From positions 1 to 64,000 of the forward strand of contig CAVPOQ010000002.1 of the NCBI GenBank assembly GCA_963707145.1: a stretch of DNA of 64,000 nucleotides. Reading direction: 5' to 3'. The stretch comes from RPQJ01 sp963707145 (GTDB taxonomy: Bacteria; Pseudomonadota; Gammaproteobacteria; Steroidobacterales; Steroidobacteraceae). The translations under genes were made by a program, and so were the position numbers. Shown here one piece after another: positions 43,024 through 55,160 of this stretch (the stretch's first letter is position 1; each line of letters starts with the position of its first letter). The notes beneath the pieces are model-generated. The model saw only the letters and a program-made list of their open reading frames with translations, was not told where the DNA came from and did not search any database.

Positions 43024-44555
43024 GTCTCGAGACCGTGACAACGGCCGCGGCGGCGGGCGCTCCCGAATACCGGGCATCGCTCGCGGCACTGCTCGAGGGA
43101 CTCGCGCAGCCGGAGCGCGACGTGGAACTGCGCGATCTCGAGACGGACAGCCGGCGCGCCGTGCCCGGCGCCGCCTTCCTCGCCTGCCAGGGTCGTACCA
43201 CCCACGGGCTCGAGCACGCAGCGGAGGCCGTCGCCCGCGGCGCGGTGGCCGTGCTCTGGGAGCCCGGCCCCGGCATCGAGCCGCCGGCCCTGCCGCCGCA
43301 CGTCGTGACCCTCCCGGTCGAGGGCCTCGCCCGGCTGGCGGGTGTGATTGCCGACCGGTTCTTCCGCGAACCCTCTGCCGAGTTGCGGGTGGTGGGATTC
43401 ACCGGCACCAACGGCAAGACCACCTGCGCGTACCTGCTCGCGCAGGCTGCCGACCTGCTCGGCCGCCGCGGTGCGTACCTCGGCACGCTCGGCTTCGGCC
43501 GTCCGGGCGCGCTGCGCGGCGCGGGCCTCACGACGCCCGACGCCGTGAGCGTGCATCGTCGCCTCGCCGAGGCGCGCGACGCCGGCGCGAAGACGCTGGG
43601 CCTCGAGGTGTCCTCCCATGCGCTCGACCAGCACCGCGTCGCCGGCGTGCGCTTCGACACCGCGGCGTTCACCAACCTGACGCGCGACCACCTCGACTAC
43701 CACGGCACGCTCGAGGCCTACGGCGAGGCCAAGGCGCGACTGTTCCGCACGCCCGGGCTCGGCCGCGCGGTGATCAACGCGCGCGACGGCTTCGGCCGCG
43801 CCCTCGCGGAACGCATCGAGCCGGGCGTCGAGCGCATCGTGTACTCGACGTCGAACGAGCTGTGGGCGGAGCCGGGCACCGGCTGGCTGCGCCTGGCCGA
43901 GCTGCGCGCGACGACAGCCGGGCTCACGCTGCAGGTCGAGAGCAGCTGGGGCGCCGGCACGCTGCGCTCGCGGCTGATCGGCGAGTTCAACGCCGAGAAC
44001 CTGCTCGCGGTGCTCGGCGTGCTGGTCGGCTGGAACGTGCCGCTGCAGCAGGCGCTGGTGGCGCTCGCCGCCTGCGCCGCGCCGCCCGGTCGCATGGAGG
44101 CCTTCGGCGGCGGCGCGCAGCCGCTCGCGCTGGTCGACTACGCGCACACGCCGGATGCGCTCGCCAAGGTGCTCGACGCGGCGCGCGCGCACGTCCGCGG
44201 CCGGCTGTTCTGCGTATTCGGCTGCGGCGGCGACCGCGATCCCGGCAAGCGACCGCTGATGGGTGCGACCGCCGAGGCGCACGCCGACGTGGTGGTGGTC
44301 ACCGACGACAACCCGCGCAGCGAGCCCTCGCGCGCGATCCTCGAGCAGATCCTCGCCGGCATGCGCGACGCCGCGTCCGCGCACGTCATCGCCGACCGCG
44401 CCGAGGCGATCCACTTCGCGCTCGCCGAGGCCGACGCGGGCGACGTCGTCGTGATCGCGGGCAAGGGCCACGAGGAGCGGCAGGTGATCGGCGCGGAGTC
44501 GCGGCCGTTCAGCGACCGGCAGGTCGTGCTCGACGCGCTGGGAGCCGAGGCATGA
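43020..44555 (+). CDS. murE: UDP-MurNAc-tripeptide synthetase (meso-DAP adding)
   Basis: 511 residues from GTG 43020, which overlaps the ftsI stop (GTGA); a GTG one codon earlier is also in frame. The Mur-ligase ATP site is GFTGTNGKTTC (about 126-136), the carbamylated-Lys region is LTRDHLDYHGTLEAY, and DDNPRSEP carries the DNPR motif that selects meso-diaminopimelate over lysine. It adds the third stem-peptide residue. A Gram-negative type wall is thus predicted. Confidence 0.96.
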   Translation: MSLETVTTAAAAGAPEYRASLAALLEGLAQPERDVELRDLETDSRRAVPGAAFLACQGRTTHGLEHAAEAVARGAVAVLWEPGPGIEPPALPPHVVTLPVEGLARLAGVIADRFFREPSAELRVVGFTGTNGKTTCAYLLAQAADLLGRRGAYLGTLGFGRPGALRGAGLTTPDAVSVHRRLAEARDAGAKTLGLEVSSHALDQHRVAGVRFDTAAFTNLTRDHLDYHGTLEAYGEAKARLFRTPGLGRAVINARDGFGRALAERIEPGVERIVYSTSNELWAEPGTGWLRLAELRATTAGLTLQVESSWGAGTLRSRLIGEFNAENLLAVLGVLVGWNVPLQQALVALAACAAPPGRMEAFGGGAQPLALVDYAHTPDALAKVLDAARAHVRGRLFCVFGCGGDRDPGKRPLMGATAEAHADVVVVTDDNPRSEPSRAILEQILAGMRDAASAHVIADRAEAIHFALAEADAGDVVVIAGKGHEERQVIGAESRPFSDRQVVLDALGAEA

Positions 44556-45922
44556 AACGGGACCTCGCGGCGCTCGCCCAGGCGACCGGCGGCGTGCTGC
44601 ACGGCGAGGCTGCGGCCTTCGGCGCGGTCACCACCGACACGCGGGCGCTCGAGCCGGGCGCGCTGTACGTGGCGCTGCGCGGCGAGCGCTTCGACGGACA
44701 CGAGTTCGTGCCGGAGGCGCGGGCGCGGGGCGCGGCCGGCGCGCTCGTGGCGCGCGCGGCGTCGGTGGCGCTGCCGCAGGTCGTGGTTGCGGACGTGCTG
44801 GCGGGACTCACGGCTTTCGCCTCCGCCTGGCGCAAGGATTTCGGGGGCACCGTCGTCGGCATCACCGGCAGCAACGGCAAGACCACGGTGAAGGAAATGA
44901 CCGGTGCGATCCTCGCCCGCGCCGGCGCCTGCCTCGTCACCCGCGGCAACCTGAACAACCACATCGGCGTGCCGCTCACGCTGTGCCGGCTCGAGGCCGG
45001 GCACCGCTACGCGGTGATCGAGATGGGCGCGAACCACCAGGGCGAGATCGCGCACCTCGCCACGATCGCGCGGCCCGACGTCGGGCTCGTGATCAATGCC
45101 GGTCCCGCGCACCTCGAGGGCTTCGGCGGCATCGACGGCGTGGCGAAGGGCAAGGGCGAGATGTTCGCGGCGCTCGGCGCGGAGCAGGCGGCGGTGATCA
45201 ACGCCGACGACCGCTTCGCCGCCTACTGGCACGGCATCGCGCGCGGCGCTGGCCGGGTGATCACCTTCGGCATGCGCGAGCGCGCCGACTTCGCCGCCAC
45301 GGACATCCGCGAGCTGCCGGCCGACGGCGGACCGTCCGTCGAGTTCGAACTCCTCTGCCCGCTCGGCCGGCGCCGCGTGCCGCTCGCGCTCGCCGGCGAA
45401 CACAACGTGATGAACGCGCTCGCGGCCGCGGCCGCGGCGCACGCTGCCGGCGCCGGCCTCGAGGCGATCGTCGACGGGCTCGCCGGCATGCGCGCCGTCG
45501 CCGGCCGGCTCGAGTTCAAGGCGCTGCCCGGCGGCGGCCGGCTGATCGACGATTCGTACAACGCCAATCCGGGCTCGGTGCGCGCCGGCCTGCGGGCCCT
45601 GGCCGCGCTGCCCGGCGAGCGCTGGCTGGTGCTCGGCGAGATGCGCGAGCTCGGCGCGGAGTCCGCGCGGCTGCACGCCGAGATCGGCGAGTTCGCGCGC
45701 CAGTCGGGCGTGACGCGGCTGCTCGCGGTGGGCGACGAGGCCCGGCACGCGGTCGAGGCCTTCGGCGCGGGCAGCACGTGGTTCGCCGTCGTCGAGGACC
45801 TGATCGGCTCGCTGGCCGGCGAACTCACCGCCGGAGTCACCGTGCTCGTGAAGGGTTCGCGCTCGAACCGGCTCGAGCGTGTGGCGGTCGCGCTCGGCGC
45901 AGGCGGCGGGGAGGGGCACTAG
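44552..45922 (+). CDS. murF: UDP-MurNAc-tripeptide-D-Ala-D-Ala ligase
   Basis: 456 residues. ATP site GITGSNGKTTVKEMT, LVTRGNLNNHIGVPLTL, IEMGANHQGEI and IDDSYNANPGSVRAGL are family signatures. It attaches D-Ala-D-Ala to the tripeptide made by MurE. Overlaps murE by ATGA; only one base separates its stop from the mraY start. Confidence 0.96.
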   Translation: MKRDLAALAQATGGVLHGEAAAFGAVTTDTRALEPGALYVALRGERFDGHEFVPEARARGAAGALVARAASVALPQVVVADVLAGLTAFASAWRKDFGGTVVGITGSNGKTTVKEMTGAILARAGACLVTRGNLNNHIGVPLTLCRLEAGHRYAVIEMGANHQGEIAHLATIARPDVGLVINAGPAHLEGFGGIDGVAKGKGEMFAALGAEQAAVINADDRFAAYWHGIARGAGRVITFGMRERADFAATDIRELPADGGPSVEFELLCPLGRRRVPLALAGEHNVMNALAAAAAAHAAGAGLEAIVDGLAGMRAVAGRLEFKALPGGGRLIDDSYNANPGSVRAGLRALAALPGERWLVLGEMRELGAESARLHAEIGEFARQSGVTRLLAVGDEARHAVEAFGAGSTWFAVVEDLIGSLAGELTAGVTVLVKGSRSNRLERVAVALGAGGGEGH

Positions 45923-45923
45923 C

Positions 45924-47007
45924 ATGCTGCGACACGTCGCCGAGTGGCTCACGCAGTTCTACTCGGGCTTCAACGCGTTCAGCTATCTGACGCTGCGGGC
46001 GATCCTCGCGGCGCTGACGGCGCTGGTGATCTCCTTCGTCGTCGGGCCGCGGATGATCCGCAAGCTCGCCGAGCACCAGGTCGGCCAGCGCGTGCGCTCC
46101 GACGGGCCGCAGTCGCACCTCTCCAAGGCCGGCACGCCGACCATGGGCGGCGCGCTGATCCTCGTGGCCATCGCCGTCGCCACCCTGCTGTGGGCCGACC
46201 TCGCCAACCGCTTCGTGTGGATCGTGCTCGGCGTGACGGTGGCATTCGGGCTGATCGGGTTCTGGGACGACTACCTGAAGCTGGTCGTCGGCGACTCGCG
46301 TGGCCTGATCGCGCGCTACAAGTATTTCTGGCAGTCGGTCGCGGGCCTGGCCGCCGCGCTCGCGCTCTACGCGACCGCCGAAGACGCCGGGCGAGACCAC
46401 GCTCATCGTGCCGTTCTTCAAGGACTTCGTGCTGCCGCTCGGGCCGCTGTTCATCGTCGTGGCCTACTTCGTGATCGTGGGCTCCTCGAACGCCGTCAAC
46501 CTCACCGACGGCCTCGACGGACTCGCGATCATGCCCGCGGTGCTCGTCGCGGGCGCGCTCGGCGTGTTCGCCTATGCCTCGGGCAACGCGGTGTTCGCCG
46601 ACTACCTCGGCATCCCCCACATCGCGGGCACCGGCGAGGTGCTGGTGATCTGCGCCTCGATCTTCGGCGCGGGCCTCGGCTTCCTCTGGTTCAACACCTA
46701 CCCGGCGCAGGTGTTCATGGGCGACATCGGCGCGCTCGCCCTCGGCGCGGCGCTGGGCGTGATCGCCGTGATCGTCCGGCAGGAGATCGTGCTGTTCATC
46801 ATGGGCGGCGTGTTCGTCATGGAGACGGTGTCGGTCATCCTGCAGGTGGGTTCGTTCAAGCTGCGCGGCAAGCGCATCTTCCGCATGGCGCCCATCCATC
46901 ACCACTTCGAGCTCAAGGGCTGGGCCGAGCCGAAGGTGATCGTGCGCTTCTGGATCATCACGGTGATTCTCGTGCTGGTCGGCCTCGCGACGCTGAAGCT
47001 GCGATGA
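45924..47007 (+). CDS. mraY: Phospho-MurNAc-pentapeptide transferase MraY, one-base frameshift
   Basis: About 360 residues after correction, the normal length. The first part contains SKAGTPTMGGALI and FWDDYLKLV, the second SSNAVNLTDGLDGLAI, MGDIGALALG and MAPIHHHFELKGW. It is a ten-helix membrane enzyme that makes lipid I on undecaprenyl phosphate. The frame breaks in the GGG at 46389-46391: removing one G turns the sequence into GETTLIVPFFKDF and restores continuity. The 1084-base span is one base over a multiple of three. Both sides are well conserved, so this is probably a sequence error. Confidence 0.93.
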
Positions 47008-48360
47008 ACGACGCCGAGCGCAACCTCGCCCCGCTCGAAGCCGGCAGCCGCGCGCTGGTGCTCGGGCTCGGCCGCACCGGGCTGTCCTGCGCGCGCTACC
47101 TGCGCCGCAAGGGGCTCGCGGTGCGCGTGGCGGACACGCGTGCCGAGCCGCCGGGTGCGGCGGCGCTGCGCGAGCAGGTGCCTGACGCCGAACTGCACGC
47201 CGGCGCTTTCGGTGAATCCCTGCTCGACGGCGTCGCGCAGGTGGTGATCTCGCCGGGACTGTCGCTGCGCGAGCCGGTCGCGATCGCGGCCGCCCGCCGC
47301 GGCCTGCCGGTGGTCGGGGACATCGAGCTGTTCGCCCGTGAGACGCAGGCGCCGGTCGCCGCGATCACCGGCACCAACGGCAAGAGCACGGTCACGGCGC
47401 TGCTGGCCGAGCTCGCGAACGCGGCGGGCTGCAGCGCGGTTGCGGGCGGCAACCTCGGCGAACCGGCCCTCGACCTGCTCGAACGCCCGGTGCCCGACCT
47501 CTACGTGCTCGAGCTGTCGAGCTACCAGCTCGAGACCACCCACTCGCTGCACACGGCGGTGGCGAGCGTGCTCAACGTCACGCCCGACCACCTCGACCGC
47601 TACGACTCCCTCGAGGACTATGCCGCCGCCAAGGCGCGCATCTTCGACGGCTGCGGGACGGCGGTGGTCAACGCCGACGACGCCCGCGTGCGGGCCATGC
47701 CGCGCCCCGGCCAGCGCGTGCTCAGTTTCAGCGTGCGCGACGCCGCCGCCGACTACAGCCTGGCGCGCGACCCTGAGCCGCTGCTTGCCTGCCGCGGCGA
47801 GCCGCTGCTGCCGCTGTCGGCCATGAAGCTTCAGGGCGAGCACAACGCGGCCAACGCGCTGGCCGCGCTCGCGATGTGCGAGGCGCTCGGGCTGCCGCGC
47901 GGCCCGGTGCTCGAGGCGCTGGCCGCGTTCGGCGGGCTGGCGCATCGCGCGCAGTGGGTCGCGGACGTGGCCGGCGTGCGCTACGTCGACGACTCCAAGG
48001 GCACCAACGTCGGTGCCACGGTCGCCGCGGTCGAGGGCCTTGCGGGCCCGCTGGTGCTGATTGCGGGCGGCGACGGCAAGAACCAGGACTTCGCCGGGCT
48101 GCGGCCCGCGTTCGCCGGCAAGGTGCGCCACGTCGTGCTGATCGGCCGCGACGCGCCCGCGCTCGCCGCGGCACTCGACGGCAGTGTGCCCCACCGAGCG
48201 CGCGGCCGACATGCGCGCCGCCGTGGCGGCAGCCAGCGCCGCCGCGCGGCCTGGCGACACCGTGCTGCTGTCGCCGGCCTGCGCGAGTCTCGACATGTAC
48301 CGCGACTACGTGCACCGGGGCGAGGAGTTCGCCGCCGCGGTCAGGAGCCTCGTCCGATGA
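47004..48360 (+). CDS. murD: UDP-MurNAc-L-alanine:D-glutamate ligase MurD, one-base frameshift
   Basis: About 451 residues after correction. Seen: the Rossmann start LVLGLGRTGLSCARYL, ITGTNGKSTVTALLAEL (ATP site), NVTPDHLDRY and DDSKGTNVGAT. It adds D-Glu to UDP-MurNAc-L-Ala. The frame is lost in the CCCC run at 48189-48192: deleting one C gives PTERAADMRAAVAAA and a normal C-terminus SLDMYRDYVHRGEEFAAAV ending at TGA 48358-48360. Starts by ATGA overlap with mraY and overlaps ftsW the same way. Confidence 0.93.
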
Positions 48361-49542
48361 CCGCCGCAACCCTGTCCTACGCGCGCTCGACGGGCACGCC
48401 GCGCCGGCTCGTGCTCGATCCCTGGGTGATCGGCCCGGTGGCGGCACTGCTGCTCGTCGGCCTCGTGATGGTGGCCTCCGCCTCCATCGGCGTGTCCGAC
48501 CGCGACATGGGCGAGCCGTTCTTCTACTTCCAGCGCCAGCTGATGTACGCGGCGCTGGGACTCGTCGCGGCCGCGATCGCCGTCGCCATCCCGACGGCGG
48601 TGTGGGACCGCTACTCGATGGTGCTGCTGGGTCTCGGCGTTCTTCCTGCTGCTCGCGGTGCTGGTGCCGGGCATCGGCCACGAGGTCAACGGCAGCCGGC
48701 GCTGGGTGCGCCTCGGCATCATGAATTTCCAGGTCTCCGAGCTGTCGCGCGTGCTGCTGCTCACCTACCTCGCGAGCTACGCGGTGCGGCGCGCCGAGGA
48801 ACTGCGTGCCGACTTCAAGGGCTTCCTGCGCCCGTGCATCGTGCTCGGGCTCGCCGCGGTGCTGCTGCTCGCGGAGCCCGACTTCGGCGCGGCCACGGTG
48901 CTGATGACGACCGGCCTCGCCGTGCTGTTCCTCGCGGGTGCGCGCATCCGCCACCTGCTCGTGCCGCTGGTGCTCGGCATTGCCGCGATGGCGACCCTCG
49001 CAGTCACCTCGTCCTACCGCATGCGCCGGCTCACGGCGTTCCGCAATCCCTGGGAGGACCCGTTCGACAGCGGCTTCCAGCTCACGCAGTCGCTGATCGC
49101 GATCGGCCGCGGCGAGTGGTTCGGCGTGGGCCTCGGCTCGAGCGTGCAGAAACTCTTCTACCTGCCGGAGGCGCACACCGACTTCGTCTTCGCGGTGCTC
49201 GCGGAGGAGTTCGGGTTCGCCGGCGTGCTGGCGGTGATCGCGCTGTTCGCGCTGCTGGTGGGCCGCGCGCTCGCCATCTCGCGCAACGCCGCGCGGGCCG
49301 GACTCGCGTTCCAGTCGCTGCTCGCGGCGGCCGTGGGCATCTGGCTCGGCCTGCAGGTGTTCGTGAACGTCGGCGTCAACATGGGACTGCTGCCCACCAA
49401 GGGACTCACCCTGCCGCTGCTCTCCTACGGCGGCAGCAGCATGCTCGTGACCCTCGGCTGGCTCGGTGTGCTGCTGCGCGTGCACCACGAGACGCAGGCG
49501 AGCGGCCGACCGAGCGGCGCGCGCGAGGTCCGCGGCGAATGA
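48357..49542 (+). CDS. ftsW: Septal peptidoglycan glycosyltransferase FtsW, one-base frameshift
   Basis: About 394 residues after correction, a SEDS-family protein with about ten membrane helices. Signatures: VMVASASIGVSDRDMG, VNGSRRWVRLGIMNFQVSE, AEPDFGAATVL and LPLLSYGGSSMLVTLGW. It polymerises lipid II at the septum with FtsI. The frame changes between 48629 and 48637, either an extra G in the GGG at 48629-48631 or in GG at 48636-48637; both restore FFLLLAVLVPGIGHEVNG. Start (ATG 48357) and stop overlap murD and murG by ATGA. Confidence 0.92.
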
Positions 49543-50623
49543 ACCGCGTGGCCATGATCATGGCGGGCGGCACCGGCGGGCACGTGTTCCCGGCGCTCGC
49601 CACCGCACGCGTGCTGCGCGGCCGCGGCTACGACATCGTCTGGCTCGGCACGCGGCGGGGGATCGAGGCGCGGCTCGTGCCGGCGGAGGGCATCCCGGTC
49701 GAATGGCTGAGCGTGAGCGGGCTGCGCGGCAAGGGCGCGGCGACGCTGCTGGCCGCACCGCTGCGGCTGGCGCTGGCACTGGCGCAGGCGCTGGGCGCCA
49801 TGCGACGCCACCGCCCGGCGGTCGTACTCGGTGCGGGCGGGTTCGTCTCGGGTCCCGGCGGCGTGGCGGCGTGGCTGCTGCGCCGGCCGCTCGTGGTCCA
49901 CGAGCAGAACGCCGTCGCGGGACTCACCAATCGCATCCTCGCGCGTCTCGCCGATCGCGTGCTCGAGGGCTTTCCGGGCAGCTTCGGTCGCGGCGTGCGC
50001 GCCGAACACGTCGGCAACCCGGTGCGCGCGGAGATCGCGGCCGTGCCGCCGCCCGAGCGGCGCTTCGGCGCGCGCGAGGGTCGTGCGCGCCTGCTGGTGT
50101 TCGGCGGCAGCCAGGGCTCGGCGCGCCTCAATGCAGTGGTGCCGGCGGCGCTCGCGGAGCTCCCGGCGGCGCTGCGGCCGGAGGTGCTGCACCAGACCGG
50201 AAGCAGCAGCCTCGACGAGACGGTCGCGGCCTACCGCGCGCGCGGCATCGAGGCCGACGTGCGGCCGTTCATCGATGACATGGCCGGCGCCTACGGCTGG
50301 GCCGACCTTGCCGTGTGCCGCTCGGGCGCGCTCACCGTGGCCGAGCTCGCGGCCGCCGGCGTCGGCGCCGTGCTGGTCCCGTTCCCGGCGGCCGTGGACG
50401 ACCACCAGACGCGCAACGCCGAGTTCGCCGTGCGGGCGGGTGCCGCGGTGCTGCTGCCCGAGGCCGGGCTCACGCCGATGTCGCTTGCGGCGCGGCTGCG
50501 CGAGCTGCTCGAGGCCGGTCGTCCGGCGCTCGAGCGCATGGCCTGCGCGGCGCGCGCCACGGCCATCACCGACGCCGACCGCAGGCTCGCCGACGCCTGC
50601 ACCGCTGCCGCGGAGGGCCGCCC

Positions 50624-50627
<4 letters not shown>
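49539..50627 (+). CDS. murG: Lipid II synthase MurG
   Basis: 362 residues, GT-B glycosyltransferase. N-terminal MIMAGGTGGHVFPALATA, the second G-loop VLGAGGFVSGPGG, HEQNAVAGLTNRIL, LVFGGSQGSARLN and the UDP-GlcNAc signature CRSGALTVAELAAAGVGA are all intact. It adds GlcNAc to lipid I on the inner face of the membrane. Confidence 0.97.
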
Positions 50628-52047
<1,420 letters not shown>

Positions 52048-52051
<4 letters not shown>

Positions 52052-53007
52052 CAGACGCACCGCGAGCGAGGGACCCGCGCGAGTTCGGGCGCGTCGCCGT
52101 GCTGATGGGCGGCACCTCCTCCGAGCGCGAGGTGTCGCTCGATTCCGGCCGCAACGTGCTCGAGGCGCTGCTGCGCCTCGGCGTGGACGCGCAGGCGGTG
52201 GACGGCATCCCGGCCCTTGTCGAGGCACTGACGGCCGCCGCAGGCCGCCGCTTCGACCGCGTCTTCAACATCCTCCACGGCAACCGCGGCGGCGGCGAGG
52301 ACGGCGTGGTGCAGGGCCTGCTCGAGGCCCTCGGCGTGCCCTACACGGGTTCGGGCGTGCTCGGCTCGGCGCTGTCGATGGACAAGATCCGCACCAAGCA
52401 GGTGTGGCTGTCGGTCGGGCTGCCGACGCCTGCCTACGCGAGCCTGGAGCGCGGCGACGACGTGGTGGCCGCTGCACGCAAGATCGGCCTGCCGGTGATC
52501 GTGAAGCCCGCCTGCGAGGGTTCGAGCGTCGGCGTGAGCCGCTGCTTCCGCGATGCCGACCTCGACGCGGCCGTCGCGCTCGCCGCGCGTTACGACGGCC
52601 CGTTGCTGGTCGAACAACTGATCGAGGGGGAGGAGTACACCGTCGCCGTGCTTGGAATGGAGGCGCTGCCCTCGATCCGCATCGTCCCGGCGGGCGAGTA
52701 CTACGACTACCACGCCAAGTACGTCGCCGAGGACACGCAGTACCTGTGTCCCGGTGCCAGCGGTGCGACCGAGCAGGAACTCGGCAGCCTCGCGCTCGCG
52801 GCGTTCTTCGCCGCCGGGTGCGCCGGCTGGGGCCGCGTGGACTTCATGCGCGACCGCGCGGGCCGCCCGTGGCTGCTCGAGGTGAACACTGCACCGGGCA
52901 TGACCAGCCACTCGCTGGTGCCGAAGGCGGCGCGCCAGCGCGGCATCGGGTTCGACGAACTGGTGTGGCGGGTGCTCGAGACCAGCCACGCGCGGCGGGA
53001 CGGCTGA
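52048..53007 (+). CDS. ddl: D-alanine:D-alanine ligase
   Basis: 319 residues, ATP-grasp fold. Seen: VLMGGTSSEREVSLDSG, KPACEGSSVGVSR, VEQLIEGEEYTVAVLG, YHAKYVAEDTQY, and EVNTAPGMTSHSLVPKAA (Mg site). The active-site loop, HGRGGEDG in E. coli, is lengthened to HGNRGGGEDG (about residues 76-85), two residues longer. It makes the D-Ala-D-Ala used by MurF. Start ATG overlaps murC by ATGA. Confidence 0.95.
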
Positions 53008-53010
53008 GCC

Positions 53011-53811
53011 GTGGCGCTGTTCAACCGCAGGAACCGCAACCGCGCCCGCCCGCGCGCCGAGGGGCCGACGCTGCTCGAGCGCATCGACTGGCGCTCGGCG
53101 GGCGCCGCAGCGGGCGTGCTCGCGGCCTGCGGGGTGCTCGGCGTGCTGCTCGTGGTCGCGCTCGACCGTCCCGTGCGCAGGGTGCTGGTCGAGGGCCCGT
53201 TCCAGCGCGTGGCGCCACCGGAAATCGAGGCGGCGGTCGCGGAGTCGGTGCGTGGCGGGCTCGCGACCGTGGACCTCGACGCCGTGCGCGAGCGCATCGA
53301 GCGCATCGAGTGGGTGGATCGGGCGCTGGTGCGGCGCCGCTGGCCGGACGCGATCCGCGTCGAGGTCAGCGAGCAGGTGCCCGCGGCGCGCTGGAACGAC
53401 ACGGGGCTGCTGAATTCGCGCGGCGAGCTGTTCCTGCGCAACGCGCGCTACGTGCCGCCCGAGCTGCCGCTGCTCGAGGGCCCGGAGGGCAGCGAAAGCG
53501 CGGTCGCGAAGCTGTATCTCGACGCGCAGGGCCGCTTCACCGAGGCGGGCCTGCGGCTCACGGGCGTGCGCCTCGACGAGCGCGGGGCCTGGGAACTCGA
53601 ACTCGCCAACGGCGTCCGCGTGCGGCTCGGCCGCCTCGCCGTCGAGGAGCGGCTGGACCGCTTCCTGCGGCTCGCCGGCCCGCTCGTCGCGCAGCGTCCG
53701 GCCGAGATCCGCCACGTGGACATGCGCTACACCAATGGATTCAGCGTCGGCTGGAACGTGCGTTCCGCCGTCGCCGTCGCCCCGCAGGAGGACGCGACAC
53801 CCGATGCCTAG
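53011..53811 (+). CDS. ftsQ: Cell division protein FtsQ
   Basis: 266 residues from GTG 53011: a basic cytoplasmic N-terminus (NRRNRNRARPRAEG), one transmembrane helix (about 31-50), a POTRA domain (about 56-128: VRRVLVEGPFQRVAPPEIEAAV region) and the FtsQ beta domain. It recruits FtsL/FtsB and late divisome proteins. It overlaps ftsA by eight bases. Confidence 0.93.
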   Translation: MALFNRRNRNRARPRAEGPTLLERIDWRSAGAAAGVLAACGVLGVLLVVALDRPVRRVLVEGPFQRVAPPEIEAAVAESVRGGLATVDLDAVRERIERIEWVDRALVRRRWPDAIRVEVSEQVPAARWNDTGLLNSRGELFLRNARYVPPELPLLEGPEGSESAVAKLYLDAQGRFTEAGLRLTGVRLDERGAWELELANGVRVRLGRLAVEERLDRFLRLAGPLVAQRPAEIRHVDMRYTNGFSVGWNVRSAVAVAPQEDATPDA

Positions 53812-55042
53812 GAAACCGGAAAGAAACCTGATCGTCGGCCTCGACATCGGCACGTCGAAGGTCGTGGCGATCGTGGGCGAACTCGCCGCCGACGACACCA
53901 TCGAGGTCGTGGGCGTGGGCTCGCACCCCTCGCGCGGCCTCAAGAAGGGCGTGGTCGTCAACATCGACTCGACCGTGCAGTCCATCCAGCGCGCCGTCGA
54001 GGAGGCGGAGCTGATGGCGGGCTGCGAGATCCGCTCGGTGTTCGCCGGCATCGCCGGCAGCCACGTGCGCAGCCTGAACTCCCACGGCATCGTCGCGATC
54101 CGCGACCGGGAAGTGACGCCGGGCGACGTCGAGCGGGTCATCGATGCCGCGCGCGCGGTGGCGATTCCCGCGGACCAGAAGATCCTGCACATCCTGCCGC
54201 AGGAGTTCGTGATCGACTCGCAGGATGGCATCCGCGAGCCGGTCGGCATGTCGGGCGTGCGCCTCGAGGCCAAGGTCCACATCGTCACCGGCGCCGACAG
54301 CGCCGCGCAGAACATCGTCAAGTGCGTGCAGCGCTGCGGACTCGAGGTCGAGGACATCGTGCTCGAGCAGCTCGCCTCGAGCTATGCGGTGCTCGCCGAG
54401 GACGAGAAGGAGCTCGGCGTCTGCCTGATCGACATCGGCGGCGGCACCACCGACGTCGCGGTGTTCGTCAACGGCGCGATCCGCCACACGGCGGTGATCC
54501 CGCTGGCCGGCGACATGGTGACCAACGACATCGCGCAGAGCCTGCGCACGCCGACGCACCACGCCGAGGAACTCAAGCTCCGCTACGCCTGCGCGCTCTC
54601 GCAGCTCGCCAACGCCGACGAGACCATCGAGGTGCCGAGCGTGGGCGACCGCCCGGCGCGTCGTCTCGCGCGCCAGACGCTCGCGAGCGTCGTCGAGGCG
54701 CGCTACGAGGAGATCTTCGTGATGGTGCGCGACGAGCTCGCGCGCGCGGGCTTCGAGCAGTCGATCGCGGCGGGCGTCGTGCTCACCGGCGGCAGCGCCA
54801 AGATGGACGGCGTCATCGAGCTCGCCGAGGAGATCTTCCACGCCCCGGTGCGGCTCGGGTTCCCGCAGGGCGTGAGCGGCCTCGTGGACGTCGTGCGCAA
54901 TCCGATCCACTCCACCGGCGTGGGGCTGCTGCTGTTCGGGCGGGAGAACCACATCCGCCAGCACGGCCGCGCGCGGCCCGTCGCGGGCAACGTGCGCAGC
55001 GTGGTGGAGCGGATGCGGTCGTGGTTCCAGGGCAATTTCTAG
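53804..55042 (+). CDS. ftsA: Cell division protein FtsA
   Basis: 412 residues from ATG 53804. Actin-fold motifs: GLDIGTSKVVAIVGEL (phosphate 1), GVCLIDIGGGTTDVAVF (phosphate 2) and VVLTGGSAKMDGVIELAE (adenosine). The C-terminal amphipathic helix VRSVVERMRSWFQGNF is the membrane-targeting sequence. It tethers FtsZ to the membrane. The 118 bases to ftsZ hold no gene. Confidence 0.97.
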   Translation: MPRKPERNLIVGLDIGTSKVVAIVGELAADDTIEVVGVGSHPSRGLKKGVVVNIDSTVQSIQRAVEEAELMAGCEIRSVFAGIAGSHVRSLNSHGIVAIRDREVTPGDVERVIDAARAVAIPADQKILHILPQEFVIDSQDGIREPVGMSGVRLEAKVHIVTGADSAAQNIVKCVQRCGLEVEDIVLEQLASSYAVLAEDEKELGVCLIDIGGGTTDVAVFVNGAIRHTAVIPLAGDMVTNDIAQSLRTPTHHAEELKLRYACALSQLANADETIEVPSVGDRPARRLARQTLASVVEARYEEIFVMVRDELARAGFEQSIAAGVVLTGGSAKMDGVIELAEEIFHAPVRLGFPQGVSGLVDVVRNPIHSTGVGLLLFGRENHIRQHGRARPVAGNVRSVVERMRSWFQGNF

Positions 55043-55160
55043 CCGCACGGCACGGGCCGGGCGGGCAGCGGAACGAGGGGCAGGCAGGTCGTCGATCACC
55101 CTGACGACGGGCGTCAGGCAGCGGTTTCGGTCACTTTCAACACCATCGGAGCGTCACACA

